Assembly (NCBI GenBank): GCA_012839395.1
Contig: DUNJ01000146.1
Span: 1-16,324, forward strand
From: Tepidimicrobium sp.
Lineage (GTDB): Bacteria; Bacillota; Clostridia; Tissierellales; Tepidimicrobiaceae
Length of the DNA: 16,324 nucleotides
Direction: 5' to 3'
The position numbers and the translations under genes were made by a program. Positions 1 to 6,810 of this stretch are shown here, piece by piece. The notes beneath the pieces were generated by a model, which saw only the letters and a program-made list of their open reading frames with translations, was not told where the DNA came from and ran no database searches. Positions within the stretch are counted from its first letter, which is position 1. Each line of letters opens with the position of its first letter.

Positions 1-755
1 AAAACCTGCTTAAGAGCATTGAATTTATAGGTCTTTTTAACTCCAGGGGCCATCCCATAATCAAAATTTGGAATGCTCTGCCCTCCATGCTGATCATTTT
101 GGTTGGATTGTATGGCTATACAAGCTAGAGCTGCATAACTTCTAATATCGTTTGGTTCCCTTAGGTATCCATGGCCCGTACTAAATCCTCCCTTGAATAG
201 TTCCAGGATATCGATTTGACAACAAGTAGTAGTTAATGTTAGAAAGTCTAAATCGTGAATATGCATATCCCCATCCTTATGGGCCTTGGAGTGGGCCGGA
301 TTTAATACAAATAGGTCGTAAAACCTTTTTGCTCCTTCGGAGCCATACTTTAACATAGTACCCATGGCTGTGTTTCCATCTATATTGGCATTTTCCCTCT
401 TTATATCCACCAACTTAGCGTCCTTAAAGGTTAGGTCTTCGTATAATTTCATAAGCCTAGTATCCATCTCCCTAACCCTGGTTCTCTCGGCCCTATATAA
501 TATGTATTCCTTAGAGGTCCTTGCATGGCCATTTTCTATAAGAACTTTTTCTACTATATCCTGTATATCCTCAACACCAGGTATCTCATCCTTAAACTTT
601 TCATCCAATATTAAAGATACCTCTTCAGCTAACTTAATAGCCGTATTATAATCCTGCCCACCGGCAGCCTGTGCTGCCTTAAATATGGCATTTGCAATCT
701 TCTCTATATTAAAAGGCACTTCCCTGCCATCCCTTTTTTTGATTTTAGTAATCAT
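1..755 (-). CDS. nrdD: Anaerobic (class III) ribonucleoside-triphosphate reductase, N-terminal part
   Basis: The first 251 codons are in the window; the gene continues past the left edge. The protein reduces ribonucleoside triphosphates to deoxy forms without oxygen, using a glycyl radical installed by NrdG; the radical site is C-terminal and outside the window. Residues 1 to about 95 form an ATP-cone, the allosteric nucleotide-binding domain (start MITKIKKRDGREVPFN). The catalytic domain follows, with DGDMHIHDLDF (161-171), the TTTCCQID segment (175-182) whose cysteine probably carries the thiyl radical, and QNDQHGGQSIPNFD (219-232), all typical of NrdD. The ATG at 755 is preceded by GGGGG about 6 bases upstream. 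Two NrdR boxes cover its promoter. The family is certain; only the C-terminus and any following nrdG are unseen. Confidence 0.95.
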   Translation of the reverse strand, partial: MITKIKKRDGREVPFNIEKIANAIFKAAQAAGGQDYNTAIKLAEEVSLILDEKFKDEIPGVEDIQDIVEKVLIENGHARTSKEYILYRAERTRVREMDTRLMKLYEDLTFKDAKLVDIKRENANIDGNTAMGTMLKYGSEGAKRFYDLFVLNPAHSKAHKDGDMHIHDLDFLTLTTTCCQIDILELFKGGFSTGHGYLREPNDIRSYAALACIAIQSNQNDQHGGQSIPNFDYGMAPGVKKTYKFNALKQV

Positions 756-782
756 CTCTTTTCCCCCTTATGTAGATATGTA

Positions 783-829
783 ATACAATATGTGGTTATT
801 TTATTTTATCAAACCTCTATATATAGTGT
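783..829 (-). promoter_or_regulatory. Tandem NrdR boxes upstream of nrdD
   Basis: Read on the minus strand, box 1 (829-814) is ACACTATATATAGAGG. Box 2 (783-798, read on the plus strand) is ATACAATATGTGGTTA. Both fit the near-palindromic NrdR box, roughly acaCwATATaTwGtgt. Their starts are 31 bp apart, the three-helical-turn spacing known for paired NrdR boxes. Box 1 sits between the -35 and -10 of the nrdD promoter and box 2 lies just downstream of the -10, so bound NrdR would block transcription when dATP is plentiful. The nrdR gene itself is not in the window. Confidence 0.8.
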
Positions 830-832
830 CAA
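803..832 (-). promoter_or_regulatory. nrdD promoter
   Basis: On the minus strand the -35 is TTGACA (832-827) and the -10 is TAAAAT (808-803), with an 18-bp spacer. The -35 is a perfect consensus and its last bases overlap NrdR box 1. The leader to the ATG is about 45 bases. Confidence 0.7.
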
Positions 833-866
833 TACCCACCGAGAACAAATTTGCTTTTTACCCCTT

Positions 867-895
867 TTGACATCTTCTTCAATATATTATAAATT
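867..895 (+). promoter_or_regulatory. Candidate promoter of the HAD phosphatase gene
   Basis: A perfect -35, TTGACA (867-872), is followed after 17 bp by TAAATT (890-895). TATAAA at 888-893 gives an alternative with a 15-bp spacer. It is about 80 bases from the start codon and diverges from the nrdD promoter. Confidence 0.45.
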
Positions 896-974
896 TAATA
901 CAAAGGCTTTTTTACAAACAATACCTATTATATTAAAATCCAATAGGTAAATCAAATGAAAAAGGAGAGATATT

Positions 975-1622
975 TTGAAGGCTGTTATATTTGATATGGA
1001 TGGAGTTATAGTGGATAGTGAACCCCTGCATCGCCAATTGGAAATAGGCCTTTTGGAGGAATTAGGTGGCCATATCACTTCACAAGAATATGAAAAGTTC
1101 ATAGGTACAACCGACCATTTTATGTGGAGTACGTTTAAGGAACAATTTGATATCTCCCTTTCTGTAGAGGAGATGGTAGATATCAAAAAAGAAAGATTTT
1201 TAAAAAACATCCATAAACTGAAACTTGTGGATCATTTTAAAGAATTGCTATTAAACCTTTACAATAAAGACTATCTGCTGGGATTAGCCTCATCCAATAA
1301 TAGGAAAGCCGTCAATAGGATAGTGGAAGAATTTAATTTAGGTAAATACCTACACTTTTTAATAAGTGGAGAAGAAGTTTCTAAAGGAAAACCAGATCCG
1401 GAGATCTTTTTGATAGCAGCTAAAAAAATGGGAGTTCACCCTTCCCAATGTTTGGTAATAGAGGATGCAACTCATGGGGTAAGAGCCGCCAAAGCTGCGG
1501 GCATGAAGTGTATAGGCTTTCAAAATCCCAACTCAGGTAATCAGGACCTATCGGAAGCACATTTAGTAGTAGATAGCCTAAAGTATATAACTTTACAAGC
1601 TGTTAAGCAATTGTTTAAGTAA
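975..1622 (+). CDS. HAD-superfamily phosphatase / beta-phosphoglucomutase-like protein
   Basis: A 215-residue cytosolic HAD hydrolase with a helical C1 cap. Motif I is DMDGVIVDSE (7-16): Asp7 is the expected nucleophile and Asp9 the acid/base. Motif II is in LASSNN (104-109), motif III is the lysine of SKGKPDPEIF (136-145), and motif IV is EDATHGVRAA (163-172), which holds Mg2+. The cap lies roughly between residues 16 and 90. Length and motif spacing fit the PgmB/GPH subgroup, which includes beta-phosphoglucomutases and small sugar-phosphate phosphatases; the substrate cannot be read from sequence. The start is TTG at 975, chosen because AAAGGAGAG ends about 6 bases upstream and the first residues match the usual MKAVIFDMDG. 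It stands alone, divergent from nrdD and convergent with msrA. Confidence 0.88.
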   Translation: MKAVIFDMDGVIVDSEPLHRQLEIGLLEELGGHITSQEYEKFIGTTDHFMWSTFKEQFDISLSVEEMVDIKKERFLKNIHKLKLVDHFKELLLNLYNKDYLLGLASSNNRKAVNRIVEEFNLGKYLHFLISGEEVSKGKPDPEIFLIAAKKMGVHPSQCLVIEDATHGVRAAKAAGMKCIGFQNPNSGNQDLSEAHLVVDSLKYITLQAVKQLFK

Positions 1623-1630
1623 ATTATAAC

Positions 1631-1675
1631 AATAAGTAAACATTTTGGTGCCAGGCACCAAAATGTTTACTTATT
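1631..1675. terminator. Perfect long palindrome, bidirectional terminator between HAD gene and msrA
   Basis: Two perfect 22-base arms (1631-1652 and 1654-1675) are separated by a single A. The centre is GGTGCCAGGCACC flanked by AAAATG/CATTTT runs. It lies 8 bases after the HAD stop and 3 bases before the msrA stop, so it can serve both convergent genes. U-rich tracts come from the outer arms themselves and not from a separate tail. The GGTGCC-GGCACC core resembles dispersed palindromic repeats seen in several Firmicutes, so it may be a repeat element recruited as a terminator. Confidence 0.7.
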
Positions 1676-1678
1676 TAT

Positions 1679-2155
1679 TCAAGAATCTAAATCTATATGA
1701 CAGTATCCCCCCGGATTCTTCTTTAAGTATCTCTGATGATAATCCTCCGCATCATAAAACGTCCTCAATGGCTTTATTTCCGTAACTATGGGCTTATTAT
1801 ATTTCTTCTCTTGTTCTTCAAGAGTCTTATCTATAATTTCTCTATCCAATTCATCTGTATAGTATATTCCTGTTCTGTACTGGCTACCTCTATCGGGACC
1901 CTGCCTATTCAACAAGGTAGGATCGATTATATTCCAAAATCTATCCAACAATTCCTCCAACGATACAGTTTTTTCGTCAAATTTTATATAGCAGGCCTCA
2001 GCATGGCCAGTTGTCCCAGTACATACCTCCTGATAGGTAGGGTTTTCTTTCGTACCATTTGCATAACCTACTTTAGTATCTATTACCCCCTCAATCCTAG
2101 AGAAATATTCTTCCACGCCCCAAAAACACCCACCTGCAAATACTATCTCCTTCAT
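1679..2155 (-). CDS. msrA: Peptide-methionine (S)-S-oxide reductase MsrA
   Basis: The protein reduces the S-epimer of methionine sulfoxide, free or in proteins, back to methionine, with thioredoxin as usual donor; it repairs oxidative damage in the cytosol. The catalytic GGCFWG motif (8-13) holds Cys10. GHAEA (50-54) contains the conserved acidic residue, and NRQGPDRGSQYRTGIYY (83-99) is the other family signature. Cys152 in GGYCHIDL near the C-terminus is the likely resolving cysteine. At 158 residues it is full length for a stand-alone MsrA, with no MsrB fused or adjacent. The ATG at 2155 has GGGAGG 9 bases upstream. No regulatory site was recognised in front of it. Confidence 0.95.
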   Translation of the reverse strand: MKEIVFAGGCFWGVEEYFSRIEGVIDTKVGYANGTKENPTYQEVCTGTTGHAEACYIKFDEKTVSLEELLDRFWNIIDPTLLNRQGPDRGSQYRTGIYYTDELDREIIDKTLEEQEKKYNKPIVTEIKPLRTFYDAEDYHQRYLKKNPGGYCHIDLDS

Positions 2156-2209
2156 CTACACATACCTCCCTTCAAATGTTTTAATAGAATTTCAAACCCA
2201 TAAAAATTT

Positions 2210-2467
2210 CTATTTCATTTCTAGCAAAACATAATAATCTATATCGTGGGATGCATACCCGCCATCTTCTACTGTAAATATATTGATCTCTATATCGTAC
2301 AACACGATAATATTATTCTATAGCTTAACTCCATTTACTATATTGTATCCCCTAAGGAGGTAATCATACCCAGTTATTTTAAGAGCCCTATCTATGTCAT
2401 CAACAAACACATTGAAAAACTTGCAATTACATATTAAGGTGAAATCCAGGCCTGCTCTGAGAGGCAT
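2210..2467 (-). pseudogene. Decayed small gene of unknown family
   Basis: The roughly 500 bases between msrA and the aminotransferase hold no intact gene I can support. On the minus strand one frame runs from an ATG at 2467 through DDIDRALKITGYDYLLRGYN and NIVNGVKL to a TAG at 2320-2318. It then continues in the same frame as NNIIVLYDIEINIFTVEDGG and YASHDIDYYVLLEMK to a second stop at 2212-2210. The composition is protein-like on both sides of the internal stop, suggesting one gene of about 85 codons broken by a nonsense mutation. No good ribosome binding site precedes the ATG. I do not recognise the family. Alternatives are a real 49-residue protein or a chance frame. Confidence 0.35.
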
Positions 2468-2603
2468 AGCCTTTGGCCTTGATGAAGGTAGATATTAATA
2501 TACAATGAAACAAGGGCAAAATGAAATATTATGATATTGAAAGTATTAGTGAGGTTTTGTCCAAAATTAAGGGGTCAATCCGCTCTCTTAATAGAAAGAA
2601 GAG

Positions 2604-2631
2604 AAGCCTAAAAGGTAATCCTTTTAGGCTT
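2604..2631 (-). terminator. Terminator after the aminotransferase operon
   Basis: Arms AAGCCTAAAAGG (2604-2615) and CCTTTTAGGCTT (2620-2631) form a 12-bp stem with a 4-base loop, 24 bases after the aminotransferase stop. On the minus strand the stem is followed by a T-rich stretch (CTCTTCTTTC). On the plus strand it is followed by TTA only. Confidence 0.7.
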
Positions 2632-2655
2632 TTATCGACTAAACTATATATCCTC

Positions 2656-3800
2656 CTATTTTAATAGCTCCCCCATCAATATGCCCACACCTTCGCCCAG
2701 TTCAACATCTACTCCAACTCTATATAATGTTCTCTCTATAGCTCCAATTGTAGATACCATGTCATGAATATCAATATTACCCATATGCCCTAGCCTGAAC
2801 ATCTTTCCTGCATAATCCCCAAGACCTCCTGCTACAACTACTCCTTCCTCTGCCAATATGCTCCTAAATTCTACATCATCTATGCCATCCATATATAAGG
2901 CATTTGAAAGAGTGACCGCTCTAACGTCTTTATCTGCCAGGAGCTCAAATCCAAGGCCTTCTAAAGCAGCCTGCATAGCCCTTCCATTTCTAATATGCCT
3001 CTTATATCTATTCTCCAACCCTTCTTCTTTAATTATATTTATTGATTCCTTTAGCGCCCAGATCATATTGACAGCAGGAGTAGCAAAATATTTTGATGGA
3101 TCATTCATTATAGGTATCCATCTTTCAAAGTCAATATAATATTCGCTTATAGTTCCCAACGATTTTCTTCTTTCCAGCGCCTTCTCTCCAGCCCAAAGTA
3201 TCGCTAATCCTGGTGCTACACCAAAGGCCTTTTGGCTTCCCGTGAGCAATATATCTATATCCATTTCATCTATATATTCTCGTTGACCGGCTGTTGAGCA
3301 TACTCCATCCACTATATAAAGGGTATCCTCATATTTTTTAAGAATTTCCCCTATTTCCTTAATAGGCGCTGATACTCCGGTGGAGGTATCTACGTGAGTT
3401 ACAGTTATAGCATCATAGCTCTTTTTCCTCAACTGTTCTTCTATTTCCTCAACAGAAACTGCCTTGCCCCACTTACTCCTTAAAACATCTACGTTAAGAT
3501 CTCGCCTTTCACAGAGCTCCACAAACCTATCCCCAAAAAATCCATGGGACACAACCAGCATATCATCTCCCGATCTCAAGGTATTGGATATCGCCATTTC
3601 CATGGATAAGGTCCCAGTACCTGCAATTACGAATACTTCACCTGTAGTTCCCATAATTCCTTCATATCTACCAATAGCTCTTTATAATCCTTTACAAATC
3701 CCGGATCCCCAAAAGCAACTGTCTCCCTTGCCATCTCATCCTGGATGGATCTAACTACAGGAGTTGGTCCTGGTATCATAACAAGCCTTCTAGTTTTCAC
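2656..3800 (-). pseudogene. Class V PLP aminotransferase (alanine/serine-glyoxylate type), frameshifted after codon 50
   Basis: The family transfers amino groups from alanine, serine or ureidoglycine to glyoxylate or a related 2-oxoacid, using PLP. Translation starts at GTG 3800, with GGGGG 8 bases upstream. The N-terminal stretch is VKTRRLVMIPGPTPVV..., the usual PGPTP start, and runs to DMKELW (residue 50). There the frame breaks at GGG (3652-3650): the initial frame stops at 3629-3627, while the downstream frame resumes at once with GTTGEVFVIAGTGTLSMEMA and stays open for 331 codons. One missing G explains it. The repaired protein would be 381 residues, normal for the family. GSQKAFGVAPG holds the PLP lysine (Lys191 in repaired numbering); FRLGHMG is the usual C-terminal signature. 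No canonical slippery heptamer is visible, so a mutation or base-call error is more likely than programmed shifting. It is last in the iclR-lrgAB cluster, 29 bases after lrgB. Confidence 0.85.
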
Positions 3801-3829
3801 AACATATTCCCCCTTTTAAATCCTAACCT

Positions 3830-4519
3830 TTAGTTAAAAAGCCAAATTAGCCAAGGCGCTAAAAATACGGTCATAAGCCCTGCTATGCTTATAGCGGGGG
3901 AACCCATAGCTCCTTGAACCTCTCCTAATTCCATGGCTTTAGCCGTGCCCATAGCATGAGAAGCAGTTCCTAGCCCTACCCCAGTAGCCACCTCATCCTT
4001 AATGTGAAATATTCTATATACCGAAATTCCTATCACATTTCCAGTTATGCCAGTAACAACCGCCGCTGCAACGGTTAATGCCGGTATTCCTCCAATCCGC
4101 CTGGATATTTCCATGGATATTGCAGCCGTTGCTGATTTTGGAACCAAAGATAAAATCACATCATCCGTTACCCCAAATAATTTTCCTAAATATAATATAC
4201 TGATTATATTAACCAAAGATCCTACTGCAATCCCTATCAAAATAATTATTCCATTGGCTTTAAATTTATCTATCTGCTTATATAAAGGAACTGCTAAAAC
4301 CACCGTTGCTGGTCCTAGAAAGAAGGATATTATACTGCCGCCTTTATTATATATATCGTATTCTATATCAAAATATAATAATAATCCTATTATAATGCTA
4401 GTTGCTATAATTAATGGATTTAATACCGATATCTTAGTCTTTCGATTAATATACATACCTATCTCAAATGCTATGATGGATATTGCAAATCCAAAAAGGG
4501 GTGTATCCAAATATTCCAC
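3830..4519 (-). CDS. lrgB: LrgB/CidB-family membrane protein
   Basis: A 229-residue polytopic membrane protein, full length for LrgB. The signature GTASHAMGTAKAMELGEVQG, followed by AMGSPAISIAGLMTVFLAPW near the C-terminus, is diagnostic. The family was first described as holin-like partners in murein hydrolase control. Better-defined relatives are transporters: B. subtilis PftAB moves pyruvate, and the plant LrgA-LrgB fusion PLGG1 exchanges glycolate and glycerate. The GTG start at 4519 directly follows the lrgA TAG (4522-4520), so the two are translationally coupled; no ATG start fits. A glyoxylate-type aminotransferase follows and an IclR regulator precedes, favouring a metabolite-transport role over cell lysis (inference). 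Confidence 0.9.
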   Translation of the reverse strand: MEYLDTPLFGFAISIIAFEIGMYINRKTKISVLNPLIIATSIIIGLLLYFDIEYDIYNKGGSIISFFLGPATVVLAVPLYKQIDKFKANGIIILIGIAVGSLVNIISILYLGKLFGVTDDVILSLVPKSATAAISMEISRRIGGIPALTVAAAVVTGITGNVIGISVYRIFHIKDEVATGVGLGTASHAMGTAKAMELGEVQGAMGSPAISIAGLMTVFLAPWLIWLFN

Positions 4520-4894
4520 CTATTTCACATCTCTTTTATTCCTTCTAAGACCCTGAATAGTCATGGCCGTTGAAAGTATAGCTAAAGCCGTAGATATTAT
4601 CATAATTATTAAAATAGGCAGCCATTCAGCCTTAATTATATTTAATTGAGATACTATGCCCACTCCCGCCGGCACAAATAAAAAGACTAGATGTTCCAGC
4701 AAGAATTGGCTCACCTCTTCGATCATTTCCAGTTTTATAATACCTGTAAGTAACAACAATAAAAGTAGTATCATACCTAGCACCGTTCCAGGTATTGGGA
4801 TTCCCATTATTCTCTCCAATACGCTTCCTATAAATAAAATTTCAAATATGAAGCCTAATTGTCTTAGTATCTTCTTACGATCCCCTCTGATCAT
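4520..4894 (-). CDS. lrgA: LrgA/CidA-family membrane protein
   Basis: A 124-residue protein with four predicted membrane segments and the family signature IPIPGTVLGMILLLLLL (about 32-48), then FLLEHLVFLFVPAGVGI. It is the small partner of LrgB, thought to form the complex with it. The ATG at 4894 is the only start that keeps the family N-terminus: upstream in frame there is no start before a stop. No Shine-Dalgarno precedes it. A TATAAT lies only 7 bases upstream, so the message may be leaderless; an AGAGGGG just inside the gene has no usable start after it. It is the first structural gene after the iclR regulator, 150 bases away. Confidence 0.88.
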   Translation of the reverse strand: MIRGDRKKILRQLGFIFEILFIGSVLERIMGIPIPGTVLGMILLLLLLLTGIIKLEMIEEVSQFLLEHLVFLFVPAGVGIVSQLNIIKAEWLPILIIMIISTALAILSTAMTIQGLRRNKRDVK

Positions 4895-4901
4895 TTTATC
4901 T

Positions 4902-4907
4902 ATTATA
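4902..4907 (-). promoter_or_regulatory. Candidate -10 element of lrgAB
   Basis: TATAAT on the minus strand (4907-4902) ends 7 bases before the lrgA ATG, placing the transcription start at or next to the A of ATG. The -35 is poor (TTCAGC at 18 bp or TCAGCA at 17 bp), which would fit an activator-dependent promoter. Confidence 0.35.
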
Positions 4908-4950
4908 TCTGTGTTTACATACTATGCTGAACTCAAGTTTTAAATTGATG

Positions 4951-4969
4951 ATTTTACCCATGGTAAAAC
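4951..4969. promoter_or_regulatory. Palindromic candidate operator upstream of lrgA
   Basis: TTTTACC-CAT-GGTAAAA (4952-4968) is a perfect 7-bp inverted repeat in the iclR-lrgA gap. Its centre is about 65 bases upstream of the predicted lrgAB start, where an activator would bind. The adjacent IclR protein is the natural candidate. Confidence 0.45.
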
Positions 4970-4996
4970 GCATTTATCGCTATTAATATATTATAT

Positions 4997-5016
4997 GATA
5001 GTTTTTAAAAACCATC
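4997..5016. promoter_or_regulatory. Second inverted repeat in the iclR-lrgA gap
   Basis: GATAGTTTTT and AAAAACCATC form a 20-base palindrome with one mismatched pair and no loop, 29 bases after the iclR stop. It is AT-rich, so it is a weak terminator at best; a second regulator site is equally possible. Confidence 0.3.
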
Positions 5017-5044
5017 AACATTGTTTAATGCTCATTTTTGCCCA

Positions 5045-5830
5045 TCAATCGATTGTCCTCAAATAACCTGTAGCTTCTTCAGCTACCTGCAATACTATAT
5101 CTAGCCATTTTTCCCTATTCTCCTTGGTAAACCTAGCTGTTGGTCCTGATATACTGATACATGCTATTGCCCTATCGCTCAAATCGAATACAGGAGCCCC
5201 AATACAGCTTACTCCCAATTCCCTTTCCTCATCATCAAATCCATATCCTTGTTTCCTTATCTTATTTAGCTCGGCAACAAATTCTTTCTTATCAACTATG
5301 GTTTTGTCAGTATATTTGTCCAGCTTAATCCTGTTCAATATTAACTCCTGTATCTCCTTAGCTTTATGGGCCAACAAAACTTTGCCAGCCGCAGTACAAT
5401 GTAATGGTTCAGTAGCTCCAGTTTGTGTAAACATCCTCACCAGTCTATTGCTTTCCTCTTGGGCAATATATACAACCTGATCATTGTCCATTATTGTAAG
5501 ATTGGCAGTCTCTCCAGTTAAATCTCTCAACTTTTTTAAATAGGGCTTAAGTACGATTGAAATATGATTCTGTTCATATGCCAAAAGCCCTATCTGCCAC
5601 AATTTCAATCCCAGTTTAAACTTCTTCGTCCTTTCATTCTGTTCTATTATATTACATTCTCTTAAGGTGTTTAGCATATGATATGTGGCACTTACTCCAT
5701 AATTCAAGCCTTTGCTTATTTCGGTAACTCCTACTTCTCCATCCGAATAGGCTATATATTCAATTACTTCAATAGCTTTTTTAACAGAAGCTATTGTCTT
5801 TCTTCCCCTTGGTTTCTTACTATTTCCCAT
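5045..5830 (-). CDS. IclR-family transcriptional regulator
   Basis: A 261-residue dimeric DNA-binding protein of typical IclR length. Residues 11-75 form the winged helix-turn-helix: SVKKAIEVIEYIAYSDGEVG opens the domain, and the recognition helix is near VSATYHMLNTLRE (46-58). Residues about 85-255 are the GAF-like effector domain, with LHCTAAGKVLLAH and ELGVSCIGAPVFD as family signatures. IclR proteins of this kind sense small organic acids such as glyoxylate, pyruvate or aromatic acids. Position directly before lrgAB and a glyoxylate-type aminotransferase suggests a 2- or 3-carbon acid ligand (inference). The ATG at 5830 has GGAGG 7 bases upstream. Only 48 bases separate it from cvfB upstream, so it may be read from the cvfB promoter. 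Confidence 0.92.
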   Translation of the reverse strand: MGNSKKPRGRKTIASVKKAIEVIEYIAYSDGEVGVTEISKGLNYGVSATYHMLNTLRECNIIEQNERTKKFKLGLKLWQIGLLAYEQNHISIVLKPYLKKLRDLTGETANLTIMDNDQVVYIAQEESNRLVRMFTQTGATEPLHCTAAGKVLLAHKAKEIQELILNRIKLDKYTDKTIVDKKEFVAELNKIRKQGYGFDDEERELGVSCIGAPVFDLSDRAIACISISGPTARFTKENREKWLDIVLQVAEEATGYLRTID

Positions 5831-5878
5831 CTCTATTCCTCCAACACCTGAAATATTGTTGAGCTTCTAATATCTCTG

Positions 5879-6718
5879 TCATATCTTCAATCTAATCCCA
5901 CCCTCAATAAATTCTATTTTCTCCTCCTTCAATAGCCTTCCAACTGCCTTTTTAAAGGCCGATTTGCTCATACTTAATTCCCTTCTTATTTCTTCAGGTG
6001 AACTATAATCGTTCAAATATAGGATTCCACCACTTTCCCTGGCCCTGTTTAAGATTCTATCCATATCCCTGTCGATCTCAACATGGGCCTTATCCCTTAG
6101 GCTTAAGTCCAGCTTTCCATCTTCCTTTACATTGGTAACCCGTACCTTGACCTCTTCCCCAACTACATGGAGCCCCACCAGTTCTCTTTTGGGTATTAAA
6201 CCCTCATATCTATTATCTACCGCCACAAAGGCTCCAAATTCATCATTTATACTATATATAGTACCTTTTACCCAATCATTTTCCTTGTAGGGAGAATCGC
6301 TTCTTAGAAAATCTCTAACCTTCATGGTGCCACAAAGCCTCTGGCTTTTATCTATGTAAAGCCCTATTAAATATTTTCTACCTTTTTCTAGCTTTTGGGT
6401 TTGTTCCTTAAAAGGGAGAAACAAATCCTTATCCAGTCCCCAATCCAAAAATGCACCTATTTTAGTAATATCTACTACCTTTAAAAGACCCACCTCTCCC
6501 AAGGTTATCCTAGGTCTTCTCATGGTAGAAATCATCCTATCCCGGGAATCCTTGTATACGAACACCTCCAATATATCACCTGGGATGGTATCAGCCGGTA
6601 CTTCCTTCTTGGGCAGTAGGACATCTTCACCCCTTTCCAGCTTCCCCGTATTCAAAAATGCCCCAACGGAAGTGTTTCTCTTCACTTCTAGCTTCTGAAT
6701 CTTACCAAGTTCTATCAT
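5879..6718 (-). CDS. cvfB: CvfB-family S1-domain RNA-binding protein
   Basis: A 279-residue cytosolic protein with the full CvfB (B. subtilis YitL) layout. There are three S1-type OB folds at about 3-65, 72-135 and 148-208, the third with the classic GTIYSINDEFGAFVAVDNRY and EGLIPKREL pattern. A winged-helix domain (218-279) ends the protein. In Staphylococcus aureus CvfB binds RNA and affects virulence gene expression; its core role elsewhere is unclear. The ATG at 6718 has AGAGGTG about 6 bases upstream. A TATAAT (6773-6768) about 50 bases upstream is a possible -10 but lacks a good -35. It is followed by iclR on the same strand after 48 bases. Confidence 0.92.
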   Translation of the reverse strand: MIELGKIQKLEVKRNTSVGAFLNTGKLERGEDVLLPKKEVPADTIPGDILEVFVYKDSRDRMISTMRRPRITLGEVGLLKVVDITKIGAFLDWGLDKDLFLPFKEQTQKLEKGRKYLIGLYIDKSQRLCGTMKVRDFLRSDSPYKENDWVKGTIYSINDEFGAFVAVDNRYEGLIPKRELVGLHVVGEEVKVRVTNVKEDGKLDLSLRDKAHVEIDRDMDRILNRARESGGILYLNDYSSPEEIRRELSMSKSAFKKAVGRLLKEEKIEFIEGGIRLKI

Positions 6719-6810
6719 CTATGCACCTCTTCACCATATTGATTACATCTAAAATCTTATCACATCTATTATATAAATGGCTAATAATATTTATACAAAA
6801 TCAAAAACAT

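Noticed and set aside
364..651. Plus-strand open frame of 95 codons
   Set aside because: It lies fully inside nrdD on the other strand and has no ribosome binding site or family resemblance.
2353..2364. AGGAGGTAATC-like string on the plus strand, resembling a strong Shine-Dalgarno
   Set aside because: No open frame follows at a proper distance, and on the minus strand it is simply codons of the decayed gene (YDYLL).
2521..2673. Short plus-strand frame starting MKYYDIESISEVLSK
   Set aside because: It runs through the terminator hairpin at 2604-2631 and into the antisense of the aminotransferase end; no clear binding site and no known family.
3645..3660. Programmed -1 frameshift in the aminotransferase gene
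   Set aside because: The site reads TTA TGG GAA in the initial frame, which is no X-XXY-YYZ heptamer, and no family member is known to me to need recoding; a lost base is simpler.
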